64,000 nucleotides of DNA from Phycisphaerae bacterium (GTDB lineage Bacteria > Planctomycetota > Phycisphaerae > UBA1845 > UTPLA1), in assembly GCA_035275405.1 (NCBI GenBank), contig DATEMU010000007.1, positions 62,001 to 126,000 of the forward strand, in the 5' to 3' direction. A program made the position numbers and the translations under genes. Shown in pieces: positions 33,261-41,900 of the stretch (within the stretch, counting starts at the first letter, position 1; each line of letters starts with the position of its first letter). The notes beneath the pieces were generated by a model. That model saw nothing but the letters and a program-made list of their open reading frames with translations. It made no database searches and was not told the origin of the DNA.

Positions 33261-35111
33261 CTACTTCAAGTGCTGCGACAAAAACGCCGTCAGCCTCTCC
33301 GCAAAAATGATGCGGTTGTTTTCCTTGCGGAAGCCGTGGCCTTCGTCGGGGAAGGTGAGGATCTCCACGGGTTTGCCCAGGGATTGGAGCTTGTCGTAGA
33401 GCTGGCGGGCCTCATAGACCGGGACGCGGGGGTCGTTGTCGCCGTGGGCGATGAGCAGCGGCACGCGGATACGATCGACCTTGTAGATCGGGGAGACGGA
33501 CTTGAGGAACTCGCGGTCGGTCAGCGGGCCGTACTCGACTTCGCGGAGCTTGCGGCGGTAGTCCTTGGTGCGCTCCAGGAACGTCTCGAAGTTGACGATG
33601 CCGACCACATTGCAGGCCGCGCCGTAGGCCTCGGGCGCTTCGGTGATGCAGGCCATGACCATGAAGCCGCCGTAACTGCCGCCGTAAGCCGCGATCTGCG
33701 ACGGCGTGGAGAGGCCCTCGGCGACCAGCCATTTCGCCGCGGCGATGCCGTCGCGGACGCTGTCCATCCGCTTCTTGTAGTTGTCCATCTCCAAATAGCG
33801 GCGACCATAGCCGGAGGAGCCGCGAACGTTGGGGGCCATGACGCCGAAGCCGCGCGAGAGCAGATACTGATAGATGCGATTGAAGGTCGGCCGGTATTGG
33901 CCCTCGGGTCCGCCGTGGTACTCGATGACGAAGGGGATTTTGTCGCCCTTCTTGTAGGAGGGCGGGAAATAGACGAAGGCGGGTATCGACAAATCGTCGA
34001 ACGACTTGTAGCGGACCAGCTCTGGCAGGGAGAACGCGCTAACGTCGATGCCCTGTGTGTCCGGTGTCGTCAAGGCCTTGGGCTTTTCGTCGGCCTTACC
34101 GATGGTCCATTGATAGATCACGCCGGGCGTCGTGGCGTTGTCCATCGCGTAGAGCATCTGGTCGCCGCAGAAATCGATGTTGCCGACAAGGCCTTTGGGC
34201 AGGTCGGGCGTCGGCAGCTTCTTTTTCTCCGGCATGGCGTACAGGTGCATCGAGCGATAGCCGTCCTCGTTGAAGCAGATCGCCAGCCGGGTGCGCTCCG
34301 GGTTGAAGACGGCGTTGTCAGCCTCGAAGGTACTGAACTGCGGAAAGAGCTTGGTGATCTTGCCCGACGACAGCTCGATGGTGAAGAACGCGGCCATGTC
34401 GCCCTGGTAGTCGCTGATCGCGTAGAACTCCCCGTCGCCCGCGGCATAGCCGATCGCTTCGAATGACCACTGCTCTCCGGCGGGCGTTATCTCGCGGGCC
34501 TTGCCGTCGGCGAGATTGATCTCGAAGAACTGCGCGTACGTGGCGGAGTTGGATTTCACGATCATCAGGCGGCGGCCGTCGCTGGAAAAGTCCACGGGGG
34601 CCCAGTCGCCCTTCTCCGCATGCACGCACTTGGTCGTATTGGTCGCGAGATCATAAATGTAGATGTAGAAATCAGACGACGACTTGTCGTTCGCCCGAAA
34701 GGCGAGGGCCTGCGAGTCGCGGCGCCAGACGCTCGCGCCGTACACGATATCAGGATGCACGCACAGCGCGCGCAGGCGACGCGTCTTTGCGTCGACCAGG
34801 TACAGCCCCGTTTGCTCGTTTCCACCGACACCCGCCGTGACGATGATCCAGCGACCATCCTGGGAAAGGTTGTAGCCGGACATGCCATCGGGGAAGTCCG
34901 TCAGCTTGATGGCGTCCTTCGTTCCGGCGGGACGACAGTAAAGTTGGTTGAGGCCGTCGGGGTTGTGGATGTAATAGAAGGAACCGTCCGGGGCGAGACT
35001 GCCGGCGCCGGGCCATTTCATCTGGACGAACTGCTTGACCGTGGGGGCGTCGGCGCGGGCCGACGCACTGACCAGAAACAGAACAAGGAACAACCTCGGT
35101 ACGGAGATCAT
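33261..35111 (-). CDS. Exported S9 family peptidase (prolyl oligopeptidase type)
   Basis: 616 residues from the ATG at 35111, which has a GGAGGG ribosome site eight bases upstream; a longer start at 35144 lacks one. A signal peptide (ISVPRLFLVLFLVSASARADA) leads to a seven-bladed propeller (about 25-350) and an alpha/beta-hydrolase domain (about 370-616) with nucleophile GGSYGGFM (Ser near 477), Asp in HGDNDPRVP and His in DEGHGFRKENN. The enzyme would hydrolyse oligopeptides in the periplasm, acting on acyl- or prolyl-peptides. It shares no obvious operon with its neighbours. Confidence 0.93.
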   Translation of the reverse strand: MISVPRLFLVLFLVSASARADAPTVKQFVQMKWPGAGSLAPDGSFYYIHNPDGLNQLYCRPAGTKDAIKLTDFPDGMSGYNLSQDGRWIIVTAGVGGNEQTGLYLVDAKTRRLRALCVHPDIVYGASVWRRDSQALAFRANDKSSSDFYIYIYDLATNTTKCVHAEKGDWAPVDFSSDGRRLMIVKSNSATYAQFFEINLADGKAREITPAGEQWSFEAIGYAAGDGEFYAISDYQGDMAAFFTIELSSGKITKLFPQFSTFEADNAVFNPERTRLAICFNEDGYRSMHLYAMPEKKKLPTPDLPKGLVGNIDFCGDQMLYAMDNATTPGVIYQWTIGKADEKPKALTTPDTQGIDVSAFSLPELVRYKSFDDLSIPAFVYFPPSYKKGDKIPFVIEYHGGPEGQYRPTFNRIYQYLLSRGFGVMAPNVRGSSGYGRRYLEMDNYKKRMDSVRDGIAAAKWLVAEGLSTPSQIAAYGGSYGGFMVMACITEAPEAYGAACNVVGIVNFETFLERTKDYRRKLREVEYGPLTDREFLKSVSPIYKVDRIRVPLLIAHGDNDPRVPVYEARQLYDKLQSLGKPVEILTFPDEGHGFRKENNRIIFAERLTAFLSQHLK

Positions 35112-35241
35112 GGACCAGACCCTCCAATGGGAACGGTGACTCATCAGCGTCGGCCGGCAGTGGCGCTGCCCGGTACAACTATCAACGGCCGGCAGGCACC
35201 GGTCTTTTCGGAAGAATGACGGCGACGAGACGGCGCGTCAA

Positions 35242-35451
35242 TCAGGCGGACTCAGCGGGGACGTGGGAGAGGTAGGTCTTGATCTGGTCGATCTGGCCGT
35301 CGATGCGATCGAGCTCGGCGTTCAAGGCCGCTTCGAGGTCGGCCAGCGCCGTGTTCTCGGACTCGGGCCGGGCGGCGCGGATGTCGTCCAGCTCGCGCCG
35401 GACCTGGGCCTTGCGCTCCGTCAGGCTGGTGAGTTTTTCCATGGTCGTCAT
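35242..35451 (-). CDS. Small coiled-coil protein, unknown
   Basis: 69 residues. The ATG at 35451 is supported by a GGAGG site 10 bases upstream; a longer reading to 35538 has no site. The protein is almost entirely heptad-like and charged (EKLTSLTERKAQVRRELDDI, LADLEAALNAELDRIDGQID), with no cysteine, membrane helix or known motif. A TATAAT box on the minus strand at 35583-35578 could serve its promoter, giving a leader of about 120 nt. It may be a small structural or regulatory protein. Confidence 0.6.
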   Translation of the reverse strand: MTTMEKLTSLTERKAQVRRELDDIRAARPESENTALADLEAALNAELDRIDGQIDQIKTYLSHVPAESA

Positions 35452-35577
35452 TGCGTTAGTGCCTCCATGCGGTCTTCTCGGATTGTCGATCAGCAAGTTT
35501 GACCGCCCGCCATGCGAATGAGCGGGAGTGGCGTCCACAGGTCAGGGGTGGCTAATCGATCAAGGCCGAACGAGATA

Positions 35578-35583
35578 ATTATA
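35578..35583 (-). promoter_or_regulatory. Candidate -10 box (TATAAT) for the small coiled-coil gene
   Basis: A perfect TATAAT read on the minus strand, in the AT-rich part of the divergent gap. The -35 position at 17-19 bp is only a partial match (GACACA or CCGACA). Treat as tentative. Confidence 0.3.
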
Positions 35584-35634
35584 TAGGCATCCGGTCCGAA
35601 TGTGTCGGTGATAATAACATGCCCGGATAAAGGG

Positions 35635-35650
35635 TGTGAAGAATGTCACA
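35635..35650. promoter_or_regulatory. CRP/FNR-type operator, TGTGA-N6-TCACA
   Basis: The perfect palindrome TGTGA-AGAATG-TCACA matches the E. coli CRP half-site consensus at all ten positions. It overlaps a second dyad, GTCAC-AAA-GTGAC (35645-35657). It lies in the divergent gap between the small coiled-coil gene and the metal-resistance block, 72 bases before the chosen start at 35723. Binding by a CRP/FNR-family regulator is inferred; which promoter it controls is not clear. Confidence 0.5.
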
Positions 35651-35722
35651 AAGTGACGTTATCCTTGTGAGATGCGTGATACTCATTGCTCCGCCATGCA
35701 GCAAGTGCTAGGATACTGGGTG

Positions 35723-36121
35723 ATGCGTTCCTTGCCAGCCATTCTGGTGTGTTTCGCCATGCCGCTCAGCGGTCTGGGGCTGGCGCAATGGAATTGTGCC
35801 GCGGCCGCCGAGCCGGCCAAGGCCTGCTGTTGCTGCCCAGCCGGCACCGTCTGCCAATGCAGTTGCAATGGCCCAAAAGAAAATCCACGCGGGCCTACTT
35901 CCCCGGAGCCGGTTCGCCTCATCTGCTCATGCGGTTCCGTTCCTGTGGGGATGCCGGAGGGACGAATCCACGTGGAGCCGCTGCGGCTCACCGCGACCAT
36001 CGCGGCCGACGACAATCAATTCTCCAGAACCTTCTCCTCGCAGCTCACGGAGGCGTGGGCATCCACCCACGGGCCCCCTCCGGAACTCGCCAATCTGCGA
36101 ACGATCATTCTTCTCGCCTGA
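35723..36121 (+). CDS. Small secreted cysteine-rich protein next to metal genes
   Basis: 132 residues from the ATG at 35723, chosen because an AGGA site lies nine bases upstream and a good leader follows (RSLPAILVCFAMPLSGLGLA); ATG codons at 35672 and 35696 in the same frame are alternatives. The mature N-terminus is rich in cysteines: CCCCPAGTVCQCSC and ICSCG, eleven or so in 50 residues, a pattern that fits thiolate metal binding. The C-terminal half has none. It lies just upstream of the YHS-like protein and the CusBA-type pump, so a periplasmic copper or silver scavenger is plausible. No known family is recognised. Confidence 0.6.
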   Translation: MRSLPAILVCFAMPLSGLGLAQWNCAAAAEPAKACCCCPAGTVCQCSCNGPKENPRGPTSPEPVRLICSCGSVPVGMPEGRIHVEPLRLTATIAADDNQFSRTFSSQLTEAWASTHGPPPELANLRTIILLA

Positions 36122-36282
36122 TCCCTGCTTATTCATGATCTGACGGCTTCGTCAGAAGATTGCTGCTGCGCGCTTCGGCGCCAGCGCGGCAATTCAGGAA
36201 TCGTGAGAATCCGCGCCATTTCGGCGGCGTGGCAAGCGCGAAGGTCCGCCGGGAGTCTCTTTCCATGCAGGAGTGATTGAAC

Positions 36283-36912
36283 ATGAAACGAGTGAATTGG
36301 GCATTGGGTGTCGGGGCGGTGGTGCTGGGTGTTGGGATATGGGCCGCGCAGGCGGCGCCAAAAAAGGCGGCGCCGGGCGATAAGAAAGTCACGGCGGCGG
36401 ACATCGCCTGCCCGGTGATGAACGAGGCCGTGAACTTCTACGTGAAGACGGAATCGCCGAACGGGCCGGTGTATTTCTGCTGCGCAATGTGCATCGAGAA
36501 GTACGAAAAGAACAAGGCGAAATACGAGAAGAAGGTTGCCGAACAGCGGAAACGGGTGGCCGCACTGCCGAAGGTGCAGGTGACGTGTCCGATCTCGGGT
36601 GACGTGGTCGATGGGAAGTCGAGCACGGAGCACAACGGCGAAATGGTCCAATTCTGCTGCCCGAAGTGCATCGATCATTTCAAGAAGGACCCGGAGAAGT
36701 ACAGGGCCAAGCTCGCAGGGAGCTACACGTACCAGACCACATGCCCGATCAGCGATGAGCCGATCGATCCCAAGTCGACGACGACGATGTCGGACGGAGA
36801 GACGGTTTATTTCTGCTGCCCGAAGTGCGCCGCGAAGTTCAAGGAGGAGCCGGCGAAGTATGCGAAAAAACTGGAAACACAAGGGTATCACTTGGACCTT
36901 GAGAAGAAGTAA
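36283..36912 (+). CDS. Exported protein with three YHS/TRASH-like metal domains
   Basis: 209 residues. A leader (VNWALGVGAVVLGVGIWAAQA) is followed by three copies of one domain: CPVMNEAVNFYV...YFCCAMCIEKYEKN, CPISGDVVDGKSS...QFCCPKCIDHFKKD and CPISDEPIDPKS...YFCCPKCAAKFKEE. Each has a C-P-[VI] start and an [FY]-x-C-C-x-x-C motif followed by a basic helix, the pattern of YHS/TRASH heavy-metal-binding modules. The ATG at 36283 has an AGGAG site ten bases upstream. It precedes the CusB-like adaptor by 50 bases and probably delivers or buffers copper or silver in the periplasm. Three tandem modules in one chain is uncommon in my experience; a search would show how rare. Confidence 0.85.
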   Translation: MKRVNWALGVGAVVLGVGIWAAQAAPKKAAPGDKKVTAADIACPVMNEAVNFYVKTESPNGPVYFCCAMCIEKYEKNKAKYEKKVAEQRKRVAALPKVQVTCPISGDVVDGKSSTEHNGEMVQFCCPKCIDHFKKDPEKYRAKLAGSYTYQTTCPISDEPIDPKSTTTMSDGETVYFCCPKCAAKFKEEPAKYAKKLETQGYHLDLEKK

Positions 36913-36962
36913 GACCGGCGGGCGAGGGTCGAGAAGGGATTCTCGACCCGGCGTGCCCGTCG

Positions 36963-38948
36963 ATGGCGAGGTGGTTTATGAACCAGGTTTTCGATTCACC
37001 GGCGCCGCCGCCCGCAGGGGCTTCCGCGCGCACGAAGTTTTGGCAGGTCGTCCGCGTACTCAACGTTCGATTGAGGTTTATCCTGCTGATGGTGCTCGTC
37101 GGACTCATCGCCAGCCAATGGGAGAACATCATGAACCGCTGGGACCGCTGGACGCGGCCGGCGGCGACGGGCGCTGCGGCGGAGAGCTCGGACATCGAAT
37201 ATTTCTGTCCGATGCATCCGAACATCGTCCAGGCGACGGAGGGGACGTGCCCCATCTGCGGGATGCCGCTGTCCCGGAGAAACAAGACCGACGCGGCGGC
37301 GCTTCCGGAAGGCGTGTTGGCGCAGGTCAATCTGACGCCGCTCAAGGTGCGGATGGGCCGGATCGCGACGAGCCCCGTGGAGTATCGGATGCTCGCGCGG
37401 GAGATTCGCACGGTCGGCATCGTCGATTACGACATTACAAAGGTGGCGCGGGCCTCCGCGCGGGTCGAGGGGCGGTTGGACAAGCTCTTTGTCAACTATG
37501 CAGGCCAGCGGGTGAACAAGGGCGATCCGCTCTATTGGATCTACAGCCCCGATCTGCTGGTCGCCCAGCAGGAACTGCTTTCGGCGATCGGCGTGGCGGG
37601 CGGGATGCAGCGCCAAGCGCAGTGGAGCGCGGCGGATCGAGAGACGGTGTCGGCAGCGAAAGTGAAACTGCGGCTGTGGGACATCACCGATGAGCAGATT
37701 GAGGAGATCATCCGCCGCGGCGAGCCGGAACAGTATATGAAGATCGTTTCCGCCGTGTCCGGCATTGTCACGGCGGAGACTCCGCTTCCGCGGCTGGGCG
37801 GTTACGTCAAGGCCGGGGACAACGTGTACACCATCGCGGATTTGAGCACGGTCTGGATGCAGGCCAAGATCTTCGAGCACGAGATTGGCGGCGTGGCAAT
37901 CGGGACGGCCGTGGAAGTCACCAGCACGGCTTATCCCAACGAGGTCTTTGCGGGGCGCATCACGTTTATCGCGTTTACGGTCGATTCGGCGACGCGAACG
38001 GTCTCCGCGCGCGTGGAGATCGCCAACGCGGATTACAAGCTCAAGCCCGGAATGTATGCGACCGCAGCGATCCGGCTGCCGGTCGGCGAGGTGACGGAAC
38101 TGACGGCTACCAGCGGGCCGGCCGAGAAGGAAGCCAATACCACGGCCATTGCCAAGGCGTATGTCGCGCTGGCGGAAGAGCTGGCGGCGGACCAGGGCAG
38201 TGACAACACGGTCAAGAAGTTAATCGTGGAGGCGGACACGCTAGTTCGGAGTTCGACGGGCAGCGTCAAGACCATTTCTGAGCAGATCGCGAAGGCCGCC
38301 TCAGAGATGGTCGGCAAGAACCTCGAAGAACGCCGCAAGCCGTTCAAGCCGCTGAGCGAGGCGATGATCCGGCTGGTCCGCGCGCGCCGGCCGAATGACA
38401 CGCTTTTCCTGTCTCACTGTCCGATGGTGCCGGGCGGAGGAGGCGATTGGCTGGCGACGACCGAGCAGATCGCCAATCCGTATTTCGGCAGCCAGATGCT
38501 GCGCTGCGGGTCGGTCAAAGAGACGATCGCACCCGGGGGAATCTCCGATTCCGATCGCTTTGTCGAGGGCTTTTTTTGCCCTGTATTCCCCGATCGTCTC
38601 TTCGAGAAGCCGCAACATTGCCCGTTGGACAAGTTCCCCATGAAGCGGGTCCGCGTCGAGAAAGTTCCTGCCGTGCCGGAATCGGCCGTGATCAACACCG
38701 GCACGCGCCAAGTGGTGTATCGCGAGCGCGCGCCAGGCAGTTTCGAGATGATCGAGGTGAAGCTCAGTCAGCGCGCGGGTGAGTTCTATCCCGTTGTCGA
38801 GGGCTTGCGGGTAGGAGACAGGGTGGCTACTGCCGGGGCGTTTCTCGTCGATGCGGAAAACCGGTTGAACCCAGCCGCGGCGGCGCAGTACTTTGGCGCG
38901 AGCGATGCGCCGAAGGCCAATGAGCCGTCGGCTCACGGAGGGCACTGA
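36963..38948 (+). CDS. cusB: CusB-like RND efflux adaptor with metal-binding and DUF3347 domains
   Basis: 661 residues, long for CusB (about 400). A membrane anchor (about 35-50) is followed by a heavy-metal-binding domain YFCPMHPNIVQATEGTCPICGM (about 79-101). The adaptor core comes next: beta-barrel and lipoyl halves (GRLDKLFVNYAGQRVNKGDPLYWI, about 178), a short helical hairpin and the membrane-proximal part to about 380. A DUF3347-like insert (about 385-525) has its typical HCPM...WL..TEQIANPYFG..MLRCG block, and a second metal motif FFCPVFPDRLFEKPQHCPLDKFPM lies at about 535. The C-terminal VVYRERAPGSFEMIEV returns to the adaptor fold. It links pump and outer-membrane channel in Cu(I)/Ag(I) export. 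The pump gene starts three bases downstream. Confidence 0.9.
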   Translation: MARWFMNQVFDSPAPPPAGASARTKFWQVVRVLNVRLRFILLMVLVGLIASQWENIMNRWDRWTRPAATGAAAESSDIEYFCPMHPNIVQATEGTCPICGMPLSRRNKTDAAALPEGVLAQVNLTPLKVRMGRIATSPVEYRMLAREIRTVGIVDYDITKVARASARVEGRLDKLFVNYAGQRVNKGDPLYWIYSPDLLVAQQELLSAIGVAGGMQRQAQWSAADRETVSAAKVKLRLWDITDEQIEEIIRRGEPEQYMKIVSAVSGIVTAETPLPRLGGYVKAGDNVYTIADLSTVWMQAKIFEHEIGGVAIGTAVEVTSTAYPNEVFAGRITFIAFTVDSATRTVSARVEIANADYKLKPGMYATAAIRLPVGEVTELTATSGPAEKEANTTAIAKAYVALAEELAADQGSDNTVKKLIVEADTLVRSSTGSVKTISEQIAKAASEMVGKNLEERRKPFKPLSEAMIRLVRARRPNDTLFLSHCPMVPGGGGDWLATTEQIANPYFGSQMLRCGSVKETIAPGGISDSDRFVEGFFCPVFPDRLFEKPQHCPLDKFPMKRVRVEKVPAVPESAVINTGTRQVVYRERAPGSFEMIEVKLSQRAGEFYPVVEGLRVGDRVATAGAFLVDAENRLNPAAAAQYFGASDAPKANEPSAHGGH

Positions 38949-38951
38949 TCC

Positions 38952-41900
38952 GTGATTCCCCGGCTTATCGAATATTCGATCCGCAATCGCTTCATCGTGC
39001 TGCTCATCGTGGCGATGGTCGCGCTTTGGGGCGTCTACTGTCTGGCCAAAACGCCAATCGACGCCATCCCGGACCTGTCGGAGAACCAGGTCATCGTGTT
39101 CACCGACTGGATGGGGCGCTCGCCGCAGGAGATCGACGACCAGATCACCTATCCGCTGTCGGTGAACTTGCAGGGGCTGGCGGGCGTGAAGGCGATCCGC
39201 TCGTCGAGCGAGTTCAACTTCTCGATGATCAACATCATCTTCGATGACAGCGTCGATTTTTATTTCGCACGAACTCGGGTGCTGGAGCGGCTAAACGTGG
39301 CCAGCACGTTTCTCCCGGCGGACGTCGTGCCGTACCTGGCGCCGGATTCGACGGCGCTGGGACAGGTCTTCTGGTACACGGTCGAGGGTGACGACTACAG
39401 CGTCGACGAACTTCGCGCGATCCAGGATTGGTACGTTCGGTATCAACTCTACGTCAGCGGCGTGGCGGAGGTCTCCAGCGTCGGCGGTTTCGTGCGCGAG
39501 TATCACATCGACGTCGATCCGGACAAGCTCCGGGCGTACGAGTTGTCGCTGGGGGAGGTGTTCGCGGCCGTCGGGCGGAGCAATGTCGCCGTCGGCGGCA
39601 AGGTCTACTTCGAGGGCAATGCCGAGTACCTGATCCGCGGCGTCGGGTGGCTGCGCGGGGTTCACGATCTGGAGAATGTCGTCGTCGCCCAGCGCCAGGA
39701 CGTGCCGATCTATGTCCGCAACGTGGCGACGGTGCAGCTCGGCCCCGGCTATCGCCGCGCGATGCTCGAAAAGGATGGACAGGAGGCCGTCGGCGGCGTG
39801 GTGATGATGCGCTACGGGGAAAACCCCCTCACCGTCACACGGGCGATCAAGCAGCGGATCGAACAGCTTCAGGCGGGACTGCCCGCTGGCGTGCGGATTG
39901 TCCCGTTCTATGACCGGACACGGCTGATCGAGGGGGCGATCGATACGCTCACCGGAACGCTGATTGAGGAACTGATCATCGCCAGCCTGGCGATCGTGCT
40001 CATCCTCGGCCATTTGCGCAGCGCGCTCATCGTGTGCCTCACACTGCCGCTGGCCGTCTTTGTCTCTTTTATCCTCATGTATTACCTGGGCATCCCCAGC
40101 AACATCATGTCGCTGTCAGGCATCGCCATCTCCATCGGCCTCTTCGTGGATTCCGCCGTCGTCATGGTCGAGAACACGACGCACGAACTGACGCTCAAAC
40201 ACGGCAAGGAGCGAATCCGCGGCGACATCACCGAGACGGCCGTCGAGGCCTGCCGGCTGGTGGGCAAGCCGATCTTTTTCGCCGTGCTCATCATGCTCGT
40301 TTCCTTCCTGCCCGTGTTCGCACTGGGCGGCATGGAAGGGCGGATGTTCCACCCGTTGGCCTTCACAAAAAGCTTCGCGATGATCGGCGTGGCGCTGCTC
40401 TCCGTGACCTTCGTCCCGGCGATGATTCCGATTTTCGTCAAAGGGCGGCTGCGGCGCGAGGAGGACAGTTGGATCGTCCGGAGCTTTGTTGGGGTCTACC
40501 GACCCGTACTGAACTGGCTCATGAATGTTCCGGGGGCGGGGCTCTGGTTCATGGGGTTCCTGTTCATCATTGCCGCGGGGTTCATCGGCAGCCGCACACT
40601 TTTCCTCGTGGTCCTCGCCATTGCACTCTTTTTTGGGTGCGTGTTCTTCGCGCGCCTGCGCAGCCAGGCGATCGCGTTGGTCCTGCTGATCGCGACGGCG
40701 GCGTGGGCGTGGCATTTTCCCAAGCTCGGCCGCGAATTCATGCCGCCCTTGGACGAGGGCAGCATCCTCGACATGCCCGTGACGGTCCCCCGCGTCTCCA
40801 TCACGCAGGCGGGCGAGGACCTGCGCGTCCGCGACGCGGTCATGAAGGGCTTTCCCGAGGTCGATCAGGTCGTCGGCAAGGCGGGCCGGGCGGAGACGCC
40901 GACCGACCCGTCGGGGATCGATATGGTCGAGACGGTCGTGACGCTGCGGCCGAAGGAGTGGTGGCCGAAGCGGAAGGTGATGTTCGAGGACGCCTTCGAA
41001 GAGGCGGAAACAATCGCAGGCGTCTGGAAATCCAGCGGTCTATTGAAATCGGACCTCAGCGATCACGACGACGAGAATTTGGCCAACGCCGCGGCGATGG
41101 ATGCGGTGACCGAGTTCGATCAGGCGCTGCGCGACTGGGCCCATCGGCGGCAAGTGGAGTATTCGCCGGAACTGGGACGGTGCCTTGTCGCGGGCGCTGT
41201 CGATGATCTACTTGAACACTTGCGGGCCAAGGGAGCATTGAAGTCGGAGCCGACGGCGGCGCAGCGCGAGCATGTGGTGGGGCGGCTCACTGAAAAGCAC
41301 GCTTTGTCATTGGTGGAAGTCCCTCGGCGCGAGGAGCTGACACAGCTTGTGACGGCCGCGGTCAATGAGATCGCGGAGTTGGGAATAGTCTCCTCCAATC
41401 CTGACCTGTTGATATCGCCCTCGTCGGTATGGATCGACGTGAAAGATGCCGTGCGGACCGTGCTTGGCTGGGAACGCTCGTCGCTGTTCGCGGACTTGTT
41501 CGACCGGCTGGAAGTGCGGTTGCACGACGGCTGGGTGGAACACGTCAAGTCGCTGAACTGGGAACTGGAGGATCGATCGGGGCAGGTCATGGTCCGGGCA
41601 TTGGTGCGTTCGCTTCAGCACCACGCGGAGGCGTCGGCAGCGCTCGTTCGAAAACCGACCGACGCGGAACTGGAGGCGTTGGTTCAGGAGCGTGCGGCTC
41701 CTTTCACGAAGCGCGTCTTTCTGCACCGCGCGACGAAGGCGCAGATCGTGCAGGAATTGGACAGCGCCCTGCAAATGCCCGGCTGGGGCAACATCTGGAC
41801 GCAGCCGATCATCAACCGTGTGGACATGCTGGCGACGGGTGTGCGCACGATGATCGGAGTCAAGGTATTCGGGCCGAGGCTGGAGGATGCGACGTCGAAA

